64,000 nt of DNA from Rattus norvegicus (lineage: Eukaryota; Chordata; Mammalia; Rodentia; Muridae). Positions 33,520 through 43,614 of the stretch are shown here, in pieces. The notes under the pieces are model-generated. The model did not search any database and was not told the origin of the DNA. It saw only the letters and a list, made by a program, of their open reading frames with translations. Location: assembly GCF_036323735.1 (NCBI RefSeq), contig NC_086026.1:49630039-49694038 (forward strand). The letters are read 5' to 3'. Position 1 is the stretch's first letter; each line of letters starts with the position of its first letter. The position numbers and the translations under genes are program-made.

Positions 33520-34309
33520 CTGCAGGAGACAGCCTCTGTGTGCAGATTCTGCACCATGCCAGGCTCAGGGGAGGGCTGGCCACATGGCGGCCAGGACCTT
33601 GAGGGCTGCAGGTTCACTCTGGAGGAGCATGGATGCCCTGCCTCTGCAACTGCCCCAGCGGATGATAGTGCACTCCTCCCCACACAATCTCCATGCTCAG
33701 CTGTCCCATACAGAAAACGGGCCCGGGGTGAGAGGGTCTGTGTGTTCTAATGCATCAAAGTCCCCCCTGCCTTCTCTTTGAGCCACGGTTCCATGCTGAA
33801 CCCTCTCCTATCCTTCCACATCTGGCGGTGGTCTGGACACTTGGCAAGCTCCTGCTCCCTCTGTCCTTACAGGGAGGACGGAGGTGTACCTGCATGTGAT
33901 GTCAGCTGCTGGCGCTGGAGGGAAAGGAGGGGCAGCTGGCACTGCTCCCAGAGGGATTGCTACTTGGCTCCTTCCTTAAGGTAAAGATCACCTGAGTCGA
34001 GCAGCCCAGTGGAGAATGCAGGGGCTAGACAGGTAGGTGGCGCTATTGTGCTGCAGAAATCTGCAAGTTTTGTGCCAGAAGCAGCGGTACTGTAAATACC
34101 TCTCCCAGCAGGACATGGTGGCCATTGAGTTTCTTAGTGGGAAAGGGTTTGTTATGGCTAACAGGCTAGAGTCCATCATTGAGGGAAACCAAGGTAGGAA
34201 CTCAGCAGAGAAACTGATGCAGTTGTCTGTCTGTGTGTTCGTGGCCACATCTGGAAGCAAGAGACTGATTTCAAGGTTCTTCCTTGTTCCCTCTTTCCCT
34301 TTTTACTTG
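33520..34309. other. Single-copy stretch around exon B
   Basis: No repeat was recognised. A CTCF-like core (AGGTGGCGC at about 34035-34043) and a moderate CpG level near 33580-33730 are the only notable features. Confidence 0.35.
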
Positions 34310-34500
34310 ATGCAAGATCTCAAGGAACATGCAAATGACTCAACTAGTCCGGCTAGCTAGTCTGTCCACAAGGATACTTCACCTCCACTCCCCAAGTACT
34401 GGGACTACAGATGGGCTACATCCCTACACGGCTGTGGACGCTAGGAACACAAAACTCCAGTCCTCACACTTTGCCCATTAAGCTCTCTCTTCAGCCTCCC
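34310..34500 (-). mobile_element. B4 SINE, diverged
   Basis: Inverted B4 order: 'caagtactgggactacagat', 'acaaaactccagtcctcaca', 'aagctctctcttcagcctcc'. Confidence 0.6.
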
Positions 34501-34534
34501 AGTGGGTGACATTTATTCGTTGCTTGCTTTTGTT

Positions 34535-34565
34535 TTTCCTGACAGGGTTTCTCCCTGGCTGTCCT

Positions 34566-34622
<57 letters not shown>

Positions 34623-34722
34623 CCCCCCCCCCTAAGCTGGCTGAGAACACAGAGATCTCCCTGCCTCTGCCTTGCAGTTATGGTAATAAAGGTATGCACT
34701 ACCACTGCCTAGATGATTAAAA
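34535..34722 (-). mobile_element. B1 SINE interrupted by an expanded (TC)n(C)n tract
   Basis: The left part 'gacagggtttctccctggct' is followed by (TC)25 and C13 (34570-34632), then the rest of B1 ('agctggctgagaacacagag', 'ccctgcctctgccttgcagt'). The microsatellite replaces about 20 bp of the B1 body, so it grew inside the SINE. Confidence 0.88.
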
Positions 34723-34740
34723 AAAAACAACAACTAAATT

Positions 34741-35042
34741 AGGGGGTCAGCAAGATTGTTCAGCAGGCTGAAATGAAGGCTCTTGCTAAACAAACCCGGA
34801 GAGCTGAGTTCAAACTAGAGAGATGGAAAAGAGCACAAATTCCTGTCCAGGCACATGCACAATAGTTAGGTGTTTTTAGACCTTCGGCGGGCAGAGGTTC
34901 TTGACGCTAAGACTGAGCACCTCAGTGGCATCCCTGAAACCCACATGGAAGGAAAGAAGTGACTCCTGAAGGCTGGCCTCTGACTACTACATGCCCAACT
35001 TGATATACATGCTCCCCTACACACATGCACATGCACACATCA
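34741..35042 (+). mobile_element. B3-type SINE, long or rearranged
   Basis: 'gtcagcaagattgttcagca', then 'gagctgagttcaaac', and a B3 right end 'gactcctgaaggctggcctc' with CA-rich tail. Extra sequence in the middle suggests two fused copies or an internal insertion. Confidence 0.6.
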
Positions 35043-35142
35043 CAGACAGACAGACAGACAGACAGACAGGCAGACAGACAGACAGACAGACAGACAGAGA
35101 GAGACAGTAACAGAGAGACAGAGATGTGATTTTAAAATTGAA

Positions 35143-35190
<48 letters not shown>
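35043..35190. repeat. (GACA)n microsatellite in two blocks
   Basis: GACA units at 35043-35098 and 35146-35188 are split by a short GA/A-rich spacer. Confidence 0.96.
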
Positions 35191-35191
<1 letters not shown>

Positions 35192-35749
35192 TACCTGACC
35201 TCTAGACTACTCACATCCCACCTTAGGGATATCTCATTCCTCACTACTCAGAAGAAGAGATCCTGAAGCTACCGTCTCCCCTCCTCCATCACCTACGACT
35301 GCACCGGTGCCATTTGCATGCGTCATGCTGTCACTCTCCCTACCCTCTGGGCCTCTCCTCCTTACCTACCCGACACCTGGCTTCCAGACACTTCGATAGG
35401 AGCACAGTGCAGGAGAGCAGGCTGGGATTCGACTCAGCCTTCTTGAGGACCTCCCTCCTCCCACACCCATATGCGCACATCCAATTCTTTCACAGCCTAA
35501 ACCAGATCTTTGAATGTCTGCAGTGCTGGGGAAGGGACCGGAGACCTCCAGGGCACTACAGCCAGTCTCTCTCCACTAAATTACCCTGAATCTCCAAGAG
35601 TACATTTTAAGAGGTTTCATCTGAAGCTCACAGCCCCTGCCTAGTCTGCCTCTCCATTTGCATGTACCAAGTAGCAGTTCACACTCTGGATGCTGGAATT
35701 TAAGACGCACTAATCATGGCTGCACTCCAAATTCTTCTGAACATACACA
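35191..35749. other. Single-copy stretch with two octamer motifs
   Basis: ATTTGCAT occurs at about 35312 and again at about 35656. No transposon was recognised. Confidence 0.35.
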
Positions 35750-35935
35750 ATATATTAATACTTAATGCAAGCACATACAAAACACTAGCCATGGAGCGGG
35801 CATATCCTTATTATAGATCATCACCCATGCAAAGGGTTTAATTTGCACAAGCCTGTGAGGTATGATTATTGCACACATTTTACAAAGGAGACGTGTGAGG
35901 CACACAGGTATCTTCCCTCAGTATCGCATGTACGA
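35750..35935 (-). mobile_element. MIR-family SINE
   Basis: The reversed MIR layout 'gggtttaatttgcacaagcc', 'tgtgaggtatgattattgca' and 'cattttacaaaggagacgtg' is clear. Confidence 0.75.
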
Positions 35936-35937
35936 GG

Positions 35938-36398
35938 ACAATGGTTCTCAACCCATGGATCTCAAACCCTTTGGGGGGTCAAAGGACCCTTTCACAGGGG
36001 TCACGTGCTAGATGGCTTGCATATCAGATATTTACATTGCTATTCGTTTATAACTCTTTTTTTTTTTTGAAGATTTATTTGTTTTATATACGTTGAGTAC
36101 ACTCTAGCTGTCTTCAGACGCGCCAGAAGAGGGCATCAGATCTCATTACAGATGGTTGTGAGCCACCATGTGGTTGCTGGGATTTGAACTCAGGACCTCT
36201 GGAAGAGCAGTCAGTGCTCTTAACCGCTGAGCCATCTCTCCAGCCCTACATTGCTATTCGTAACAGTAGCAACGTTACGGTCATGAAGTAGCAATGAAAT
36301 AATTTTATGGTTGGAGAGGGGTGGGGGTGTCACCACAACCTGAAGACCTGTGTTAAAGGGTCGCAGCGTTAGGAAGGTTCAGAACCACCGTGCTTCAG
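35938..36398. mobile_element. URR1/MER5-like hAT DNA transposon fossil, split by a B2
   Basis: Both ends carry the inverted motif: 'atggttctcaacccatggat' at the left and 'ggaaggttcagaaccaccg' at the right. Inside are 'tttggggggtcaaaggaccc' and 'gaaataattttatggttgg'. The copy is interrupted by the B2 at 36048-36246. Confidence 0.85.
36048..36246 (-). mobile_element. B2 SINE inserted in the URR1 element
   Basis: A full reversed B2 runs from a T-rich tail through 'gccaccatgtggttgctggg' to 'gagccatctctccagccc'. A perfect 15-bp target-site duplication, TACATTGCTATTCGT, flanks it (36033-36047 and 36247-36261), so it is a typical L1-mediated insertion. Confidence 0.97.
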
Positions 36399-36739
36399 CC
36401 AGGATTACAACACACGAAGGGCTGAGCCTCCAGACCATGATGCCTTTCTCAGCTGCACAAGCCAGAAAGACTCAAGTTCATCCTGGACAGCCTCCCAACC
36501 TGGATGTCACTCTCGTCAGCTCTATTTCTCACATTTTTCATTGGCTCCTCTTTTTCTGTCCTCGCTACCACCATTCAGAAATATACCATCTGGTCTCCGT
36601 CTCAATGTTGCCATGGTAGTAACTCCTCCCCGCCTACCGCCCTCCTTGCTGGATTTATCCCCCCTCTTTCGTTTTCTACAGAGCATCTCCTACTACTTGG
36701 TAGCTTCTTTTTTGGGTGTCCATTCCTGCTCACTGGACA

Positions 36740-36838
36740 GTAAGCATCAAAGTGGCTAACCTGATCGCAGCTGTATAGATAATGCCTAGAGTGGATGGCA
36801 TACAGTACACACTCGGTAAATATTTAAGAGACTGGATT
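36740..36838 (+). mobile_element. L2 3' end fragment
   Basis: 'gataatgcctagagtggatg', 'gcatacagtacacactcggt' and 'aaatatttaagagac' match the L2 tail. Confidence 0.65.
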
Positions 36839-36902
36839 AGGCTAAGTGTTATCTGCTTCCAGCTCATCTGTTTGCACTTCCAACTGTGTATTTCTCAAAC
36901 CA

Positions 36903-36995
36903 CTGCACATCTTGGCACACACCTGCCACCCCAGCGTTTCGGAAGCTGAGGCAGAAGAATTGCCAGTAAGAGGCCAGCCTCGCCACGCAGTGGGA
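36903..36995 (+). mobile_element. B1-like fragment
   Basis: 'acacctgccaccccagcgtt' then 'gaagctgaggcagaagaatt' and 'aagaggccagcct' mark a degraded 7SL-type SINE. Confidence 0.55.
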
Positions 36996-37014
36996 CCACT
37001 ATTGTTTGTTCTTT

Positions 37015-37265
37015 AAGAGGGCCTGAAGACAGCGAAGTCGATTAGGTGTTTACTCCGAGTTCAGTCTCTGGCAGCCAGAAATAAAGTCCACACATTTGTA
37101 GGCAGACACATTTGTAACCCCAGTGCTGGGTAAGCAAAGTCGCCCAGCCTTGCTCAGTTAGCAAACACCAGAATCTCAAAAATGGACTTCACCTCAATAA
37201 GGGCACCCAACGTTGATCCCTAGCCCTCACAGGCACACCTTTGTGTCCCCGTGCAAACACACAAG
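37015..37265 (+). mobile_element. B4 SINE, diverged
   Basis: 'gagttcagtctctggcagcc', 'tgtaaccccagtgctgggta', 'gttgatccctagccctcaca' and a short CA end follow B4 order. Confidence 0.55.
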
Positions 37266-38054
37266 GGCGAGGGACTCTTAGGCCCCACCTTTCTCTGAGG
37301 ATTTATACCCAGTTAATGGTTGCTGGAGGAGGAAAAGACATTTCTCCAGTGGTGTAGCCACTGATAGGTGGCTCCTACATCTGTAAATACACCCTCAACA
37401 ATTTTGTAAACGACTCAGATTAAACTCAACAGGGCATTTTTTGTTTGTCTAATTCATTCCTACCTTTAATAAGAAGAAAGACAGAAAGCAGAGAAGAAAA
37501 AGCAGGCTCCGTTAAACACTAACTCTGCAAGTGCATTCCAGGCATTTGGAGCCACTCTAGGCTACAAGGGAAGTTCAAGGCCAGCCTGAGCAACTTGAGG
37601 CTTCCTCAGAAAAACCTCTGCTTATAAAGTTTGCCCAGGTAGACACAGGGCACCCCATCTGTCCAGATCCCTCCAAGGTTTCCTGTCAATCCACAGCACT
37701 CCTCACATGGTGGCATCAAAGACCACTCCACCTGCTCGGATAATCTCCAGTCTCTTAGCAGAAGCCCCCTCCCAGGACAGCAGACTTAGGTATCTGTGGT
37801 TCCTGAGCTCCCTCCCTCTGTGTTCTCCGGCTCTCTCACAACCCCGTGCTTGTGTACATCCTGTCCCTTTCCCAGGAAGGCTGTCCACGTGACACTCCCA
37901 CTCATCCCAGAGCTCTCAGCTGAAGCATCCCCCTCCAGAGTCTTTGTGGATGCACCTCCTAGCTTCCACCCCAAGAACAGTAAGCCATTCCCAGGCAGGT
38001 GCTTAACTTCGTCTGGCCTTGAGTCTCCCAAACACTGGGAAAAACAAAAAAACA
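37266..38054. other. Mostly unassigned; short B1-like relic at 37530-37615
   Basis: A fragment 'aagttcaaggccagcctgag' marks a B1/B4 relic. The rest is unassigned. Confidence 0.4.
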
Positions 38055-38083
38055 AACACAACAACAACAACAACAACAAAAAG
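38055..38083. repeat. (CAA)n microsatellite
   Basis: About seven CAA units. Confidence 0.93.
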
Positions 38084-38334
38084 AGTGCTATGTTAAGAAA
38101 ACATAGAAAGGACTCACCACACAGTTTAGAACTTAACAAGGATTGTTTTGTTACTGAACATATAATTTCAAGTCCATAATGACATCGTACAGCCATTTGC
38201 AAGTGTGTTTCGCTATTACCAACAAGACTGAAGGGTGATGTCACTCCTTAGTCTGTTTATCCACCACTGTCTGGACTTTGCATTTGAAGGCACTCCGAAT
38301 CCCACTCACATTTTTTATCTGGATGATCTCTTAG

Positions 38335-38610
38335 GTATGCATTTTTATTTATTCTTTGAGAATTTCATATATGCATATAATGTATTTTGATCATATATCT
38401 AGCACCCACTCCTCCACGAACGTTCTTTTTCCATCCCCTCCCAACTTCACGTCCGCTCCTCTTTGTTATTGTCGTTATTTTATACCCTCCCCCACTGAGT
38501 CCAAATTAGTGCTGCCCTAGGAACAAGGGTAGGCGACACCCACTGGAGCCACCCGGTGGCTATCAACTGCCAATCATTCTCAGCTCAGCGAGGCTTCATG
38601 AGACCTTCCA
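38335..38610 (-). mobile_element. L1 (Lx-type) 3' end fragment
   Basis: 'ttctttgagaatttcatata', 'aatgtattttgatcatatat', 'cactgagtccaaattagtgc' and 'gaggcttcatgagaccttcc' are the reversed 3' untranslated part of a rodent L1. It is the only L1 piece I recognise here; no ORF sequence remains. Confidence 0.75.
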
Positions 38611-38721
38611 TGCCTTTGCTTCCATAGGTCAGAAGAGCATAACTGCATGACTCCACTCAAGAATCAAGTCTTACTGGGAGGCAAAATGAGAGTAAAAACA
38701 GCAACATAAACAAACAAACCT

Positions 38722-38885
38722 CCCATTTATTTAACACCTACTAAGTACCTAGTTTATTCATCACCTACCTAAAGTCTAACACGTCACATACAGTATTTTA
38801 GCTATTCTTCCCTAGGTATTATAAACAGTAGACCTTTACAAATGAAAAGACTAAAGTTGAAGAGAGCCAAGTACCTTATACTTAC
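38722..38885 (-). mobile_element. MIR-family SINE
   Basis: 'taacacctactaagtaccta' and 'tttacaaatgaaaagactaa' follow the reversed MIR order. Confidence 0.6.
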
Positions 38886-39025
38886 AGTTAGACATGGTGG
38901 CATGTCTTTATGGTGGCATTTGGGAGGTAGAGGCAGGAATATCTCTGTGAGTTCAAATCCAGACTGATCTGTGTGAATCAAGTGGCAAGCCAGCTAGGGC
39001 TACACTGTGAGGCAGTGTCTCAAGT
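38886..39025 (+). mobile_element. B1 SINE
   Basis: 'gttagacatggtggcatgtc', 'gggaggtagaggcaggaata', 'gccagctagggctacactgt' and 'gaggcagtgtctcaa'. Confidence 0.85.
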
Positions 39026-39026
39026 A

Positions 39027-39050
39027 TGTGAGTGAGTGAGTGAGTGAGTG
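39027..39050. repeat. (TGAG)n microsatellite
   Basis: Six GAGT units in the tail of a B1. Confidence 0.93.
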
Positions 39051-39099
39051 AAAAAACAAGGAATTAAATATATAAATACATGATAAAATACTCAGTTAC

Positions 39100-39272
39100 C
39101 ACCTAGCATGATGGGATACATACCTGTAATCACAGACCTCATGAGGTTCCCGCAGAACTGTCACAAGATCAAAGACCATCATGAACTACATTGTAACTAC
39201 AATGTAGGCCAGCCAGGGCTACATAGTTATCCGTAGTGAGACTTTATCTCAAAAGAATAAAAACAAGAAAGC
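39100..39272 (+). mobile_element. B1-type SINE with internal duplication
   Basis: 'cctagcatgatgggatacat', 'acctgtaatcacagacctca', 'ggccagccagggctacatag' and 'gagactttatctcaaaagaa'. Extra bases in the middle suggest a small duplication. Confidence 0.75.
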
Positions 39273-39278
39273 ATTTAG

Positions 39279-39385
39279 AGCCAGGGAGGTAGCTCAGTAG
39301 AAGAGAGTTTTCTCGCCATCTGAAAAGCCCTGGGTTTGATCTCCAGCACCTCAAATTAATTAATTAACGAAAGAAGAAATTTTAA
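39279..39385 (+). mobile_element. ID SINE
   Basis: 'ccagggaggtagctcagtag', 'ccctgggtttgatctccagc' (B box) and an AT-rich tail fit the tRNA(Ala)-derived ID family. Confidence 0.75.
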
Positions 39386-39545
39386 GAAGAAATAAAGTCA
39401 GGTGTGACACAGACCTTTATTCCCAGCACTTGGAAATTGTAAAAAGAACAAGATTTCACCGTCATCCTCAGTTATACAATTAGTTTGAGGCCAGACTGGA
39501 TTGCTAAACCATGTCTTGAAAACAAAACGAAACCAAAAAACAGGA
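39386..39545 (+). mobile_element. B1-type SINE
   Basis: 'tttattcccagcacttgg', 'atcctcagttatacaattag', 'gaggccagactggattgcta' and an A-rich tail. With the preceding ID it may be one ID-B1 composite. Confidence 0.75.
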
Positions 39546-39598
39546 GACAAGAAAAGTACTGCCAATAAAATATGCCTGGTGTAGGTATTTGCCCTTAC

Positions 39599-39710
39599 CA
39601 ATACAGCAGGCCCCATCAGCACCCAGCACTCCTCCACCCATCTTGTAGCTGGGCTCCAGCAGCTTCGCTGCATCCTTTGGATCGCTCATAAAGCCTCGTG
39701 GCATGCATGC
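39599..39710 (-). CDS. Candidate minus-strand coding exon (112 nt)
   Basis: Acceptor tcgctgtgtgcag|GCATGC at 39710 and donor GTATTG|GTAAGGGC at 39599. The open frame is protein-like: ACMPRGFMSDPKDAAKLLEP.., then a Gly-rich stretch YKMGGGVLGADGACCIG, leaving at phase 1. It has two internal ATGs and lies just downstream of another splice-flanked block (39874-39947), so it may be the start of an alternative transcript. It does not fit the frame of the main chain (exon A to exon B). No transposon family explains it. Confidence 0.3.
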
Positions 39711-39873
39711 CTGCACACAGCGATGTCTACATGAGTGCAGACTCTGCTTGCAGGGCCAGGGAACTGCAGCCTGGCCTTGGCATTTACATACCTGCACCTC
39801 CTCTCCAGCTCTCAACTTTCCTGCTGCTGACAGGTAATGAGGTCAGCTGAGCCCACGTTCTCCTGAAACTCAC

Positions 39874-39947
39874 CTGACTCACACAAAGGGTCCTCAGTAA
39901 AACAGCTCCTTTCCTACAATCTGGGCTTTGTTAAGAAGTCCCGGCCA
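39874..39947 (-). other. Candidate noncoding exon with consensus splice sites
   Basis: Minus strand: acceptor cttagtctgtctctcccag|TGG at 39947 and perfect donor GAGTCAG|GTGAGTTT at 39874. All three frames contain stops, so it would be an untranslated first/second exon or a frame-breaking exon. The next candidate exon is 163 bp downstream. Confidence 0.28.
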
Positions 39948-40082
39948 CTGGGAGAGACAGACTAAGTGAGTTCTGGCTACCTGAGAAGCTAATTGGTCTA
40001 GTTTAGGGTGAACCTGAAGACTAGTATTTCAGCCTGGCACTGGTCTCGCCTAGAAGCAGGAAAGCGGATTAATGTTCTGCAC

Positions 40083-40084
<2 letters not shown>

Positions 40085-40132
<48 letters not shown>
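40085..40132. repeat. (CA)24 microsatellite
   Basis: A pure CA tract. Confidence 0.97.
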
Positions 40133-40136
<4 letters not shown>

Positions 40137-40887
40137 ACTTTTCCTTTTTACTGGAAACCTGGCAGGAGTGTAGCAGTGTCCAACTTCCGAGACAAACCTC
40201 CTTCTGACGCCTTACCCATTTCCCAGTAAATGGAGTCATTATATAAAATTAACCTTTCTCCCTGACATCACGGCTGCCCCAGAAACCACTGTTGCCCCAT
40301 TTGACCAGAGAGGGATGGTTCATTTATAATTGTTAAGACAGTCACAGATTACACCAACTCACTTCTGTCCACCATGGAGCTAGTCCAGGAAGATTAGATT
40401 CCTAGAAATGTTACAACTATCTCCATTTATGTGAGCATTCCATAATATCCACACAATGAGACAATCACATGGTGATTACTCTATTGTCAAGTGATGTATG
40501 GTTGGTGTAAGGTGGTTATCTTGTTTCTAAACACTATGTCCCTCCTGGACTTTGTACAGGTCTGAAAAGAATCAATGTTTTATTAAACTAACTAAAAGAG
40601 CATCTTATAAAAAAAACTATAATTTTAAAGAATTTAAGATTTTTTTTAAAAAAAAATCAATATTAATTTTCGCCTGTTCTACGAAGCGAGCTTTCATGAT
40701 CCAGAGTATTAGAGGCAGCCACAGATGGCCTCGTTCTTGGTTACCGTCAATCTGTAATAGTCCTTACTGCTTTTGCCCACCCCACCCCCAGAGGAATGTC
40801 ACAGAGTAAATGGGAAGATTACAGGAAAGACTTACAGCACAGGAAACGTGGCTGCTAATGACACAGTGCAGTCTTCCAGAGAAGTGA
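40133..40887. other. Single-copy, AT-rich stretch
   Basis: Low-complexity A/T at 40605-40670. No repeat family or exon was recognised. Confidence 0.4.
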
Positions 40888-41170
40888 GGGGCTGGAAGCC
40901 CAGCTCAGTCAGTAAAATGCTTGCTGACATAAGCAGAAATCCCATCTTCAGGAGCCTGAGCTTATAATCACAGCCAGCAAGGGGGAGGCAAAGACAAATG
41001 GATCCCGGAGGCCTGCTGCTAGTTTAATCAATGAGTTCCAGGCCAATGAGAGGCCTTTCCTCTCTTCTACATGAAAGAAAGAATGGAAGGAGGGAAGGAG
41101 AGAGAGAATGGATAACACCTGAAGAAATACACCAGAGATTGACCTTTGACCTCCACCAGCATCACTGGCC

Positions 41171-41174
<4 letters not shown>
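40888..41174 (+). mobile_element. B4 SINE
   Basis: An ID-like head ('gcccagctcagtcagtaaaa'), B1-like middle ('gagttccaggccaatgagag') and B4 right end ('gattgacctttgacctccac') run into CA. Confidence 0.8.

Positions 41175-41248
<74 letters not shown>
41175..41248. repeat. (CA)n(GA)n compound microsatellite
   Basis: (CA)15 then (GA)22 at the 3' end of the B4. Confidence 0.97.
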
Positions 41249-41249
<1 letters not shown>

Positions 41250-41498
41250 TCAGCTATCAGAGTAAGGCACATGGCTTGTAGTAGGGCTGCCCCTATGTAA
41301 ATGCTGGACGCTACAAAACCTCAAAAGCATCTCCTGCAAGAGGACCTGATTGAGGACTGCCTGAGAGACCAAGGATTGCTGGTTCGAATAATGCTAGTCA
41401 ATCAGACAGTACTGTTTAGAGGAGATGCTTTCTTGGGACCAATGGGGGTGGAGGGTATTAAAGGAGCTTGCAGCAGTGCTGAGAGAGCTTGCTGGGCG

Positions 41499-41499
<1 letters not shown>

Positions 41500-41585
<86 letters not shown>
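41500..41585. repeat. (TC)n(AC)n compound microsatellite
   Basis: (TC)25 then (AC)17. It lies about 250 bp from, and as the near inverse of, the CA-GA tract at 41175-41248, so the two could pair in single strands. Confidence 0.97.
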
Positions 41586-41587
<2 letters not shown>

Positions 41588-41964
41588 CACGTGTGCGCGC
41601 GCTCCCAGAGTCTGTGTCGTTGACTCTGCCCCAACTCACCCTCTACCCACAAGGGCAGGTAGGGCTAGACAGAGAGCCATCCAGGGCACAGGCAATATCA
41701 GGCCTCCCTCCTTCTCATTACTACAGAAGATCTCTTTAGATTTAAATCTCAGTCCATTACAGCCCAATGATGAGTGAAAATGTTAAAGGAAGAATCAAGT
41801 ATAGGTTATGACCCTGAGAACTTGTTCTCACAAGTAGAAGGAACCTAAGAAGGGAGGACTTCACTGGGAGTGGCCATGGCAAACTCAGGGCAGCTCTGGG
41901 CAGCTCAGATGGGAGCAGGCACAGGGACCACCCCACCCGAAGCACACTTCTGACAGATGTCAAG
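41586..41964. other. Single-copy stretch
   Basis: A GTGCGCGCGC patch follows the CA tract. Nothing else was recognised. Confidence 0.4.
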
Positions 41965-42292
41965 TGTGATGGTTTGCATATGCTTGGCCCAGGGAGTGGC
42001 ACTATTAGAAGATGTGGTCCTGTTGGAGTACGTACGTCACTGTAGGCATGGGCTTTAAAACCCTGATCCTAGCTGCCTGGAAGCCAGTGTTCTGCTAGCA
42101 GCCTTCAGATGAAGATGTAGAACTCTCAGCTCCTCCTGCACCATGCCTGCCTGGATGCTGCCATGTTCCCACCTTGATGATAATGGACTGAACTTCTGAA
42201 CCTGTAAGCCAGCCCCAACTTAAGGTTGTTTTTGTAAGAGTTGCCTTAGTTATGATGTCTATTCACAGTAGTACAATCCTCACTAAGAAACC
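41965..42292 (+). mobile_element. MT-type MaLR solo LTR
   Basis: It starts TGTGATGGTTTGCATATGCT and carries 'ggcccagggagtggcacta', 'gctgcctggaagccagtgtt', 'cctcctgcaccatgcctgcc' and 'gataatggactgaacttc', ending with the 'cacagtagtacaatcctcac' type terminus. This is the MT (mouse transcript) LTR, nonautonomous and able to act as an oocyte or early-embryo promoter in mouse. No internal region is present. Confidence 0.95.
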
Positions 42293-43326
42293 AAGCAAGT
42301 GGAGACAAATAATTTCCATACCCACTTTGGAGAGGTTAGGAAACTAGGCAGGTTCTGGATGGGAAAGAAATTTAGGGAGCTTTTCTAAGGGCTACAAGTC
42401 TAGAGGTGAACCTTTTAGGAAGGTACACATGGCCAGACAAGGCGGCTGAATGTCATGTTTACCAGTGTCTGTTTCTGAGCAGCCAACCAAAAGCAGGTCT
42501 GTTCAAGTAGCAGCATTCGAGAGACAGGATATCCTGGGGAGACTGCTGTCAGGGTTCCATGTGGTTCGGAACTTAGTTCCCGATAGCATGGCAGGAAGAG
42601 AGGGGTTGGCAATAGATCCCAAAAGATGAACTACAGCTGAGGACATCACACTGAAAAACTGGGCAGTATTCGTCCTGAGATACTCAGCACACAGGCACAG
42701 AGTGCTGGCTTAGGGACCTCTCGGCCATTTATTTTAAGGGTACTCATGCCAAAAGTCTGTACAGCCATACAAATGCATAAGCTACTCTGGTTTAAAGAAT
42801 GCTCAGATCAAAACTGATCATTTTGACTAATTAGTGTTTGGGGGGTTACCTATCCACAATGACTTCATCTAGACTGGGCTGAACCAGTCTAGATGAACTG
42901 GGCTAATAATGGGCATAAAAGTGAGAAATGGGACAGAATGCCAAAGAATCCAAACGTAGCATTTAGAGAGAGCTTGGCATGTTGGTTCAGGACAGAGTCT
43001 CTTGTGACCCACTCCCCGCCTCTGGCTTGCTTTCTCCTGTAAAGTGGGAGTTCATTACTTGGTGAGGCCTGTTGGGTCGCAAGAACCTTCGTTCTAACCT
43101 GAGCGGGATGCTTCTCTTTTACAACTCACGCTACTCTATTTCTATTTCAACTCTGTTCTGTAGGATTCTGTATGTAGAGCTGGGAATGGCAGCCCATGAC
43201 TGTACCCAGCAGGATGGAAGCACGAAGGCCAGCTATCGTGGGACCTTGGCTCAAAAGTGAGTGACATTGTATTCACCAAGAACATCGCCTTTTCAGGTCT
43301 AACCTCCTTCTGTCAACCAGCTCCTG
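42293..43326. other. Single-copy stretch with a perfect hairpin at 42864
   Basis: No transposon or exon was recognised, apart from the inverted repeat listed separately. Confidence 0.4.
42864..42897. repeat. Perfect 14-bp inverted repeat, 6-nt loop
   Basis: TTCATCTAGACTGG and its exact complement CCAGTCTAGATGAA are separated by GCTGAA. The right arm is followed by a further CTGGGCT copy. Confidence 0.95.
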
Positions 43327-43352
43327 TTTGTTTGTTTGTTTGTTTGTGTGTT
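43327..43352. repeat. (GTTT)n tract
   Basis: Reversed tail of the following minus-strand B1. Confidence 0.9.
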
Positions 43353-43485
43353 TTTGTTATTGAGACATGGGTTCTCTGTTTAGCCCTGGCTGTCCTGGAA
43401 TTCACTCTGAAGACCAGGCTGGCTAAGAACACCGAGATCCACCTGTCCCTTCCCCTGGAGTGCTGGTGTGTGTCACAGATCTCAA
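43353..43485 (-). mobile_element. B1 SINE
   Basis: 'gagacatgggttctctgttt', 'agccctggctgtcctggaat', 'agaccaggctggctaagaac' and 'ggagtgctggtgtgtg'. Confidence 0.9.
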
Positions 43486-43614
43486 CCAGCTCTTGAAATG
43501 ACATTGCTTCAGAACCCATTGTCTTGACTGTAAAATCCGTTTTGGAAAAGCAGATCACTATACAGTAACTCGATCTGCTCAGTTTCCTGCAGATCACAAT
43601 TGTGCACACCTGAT

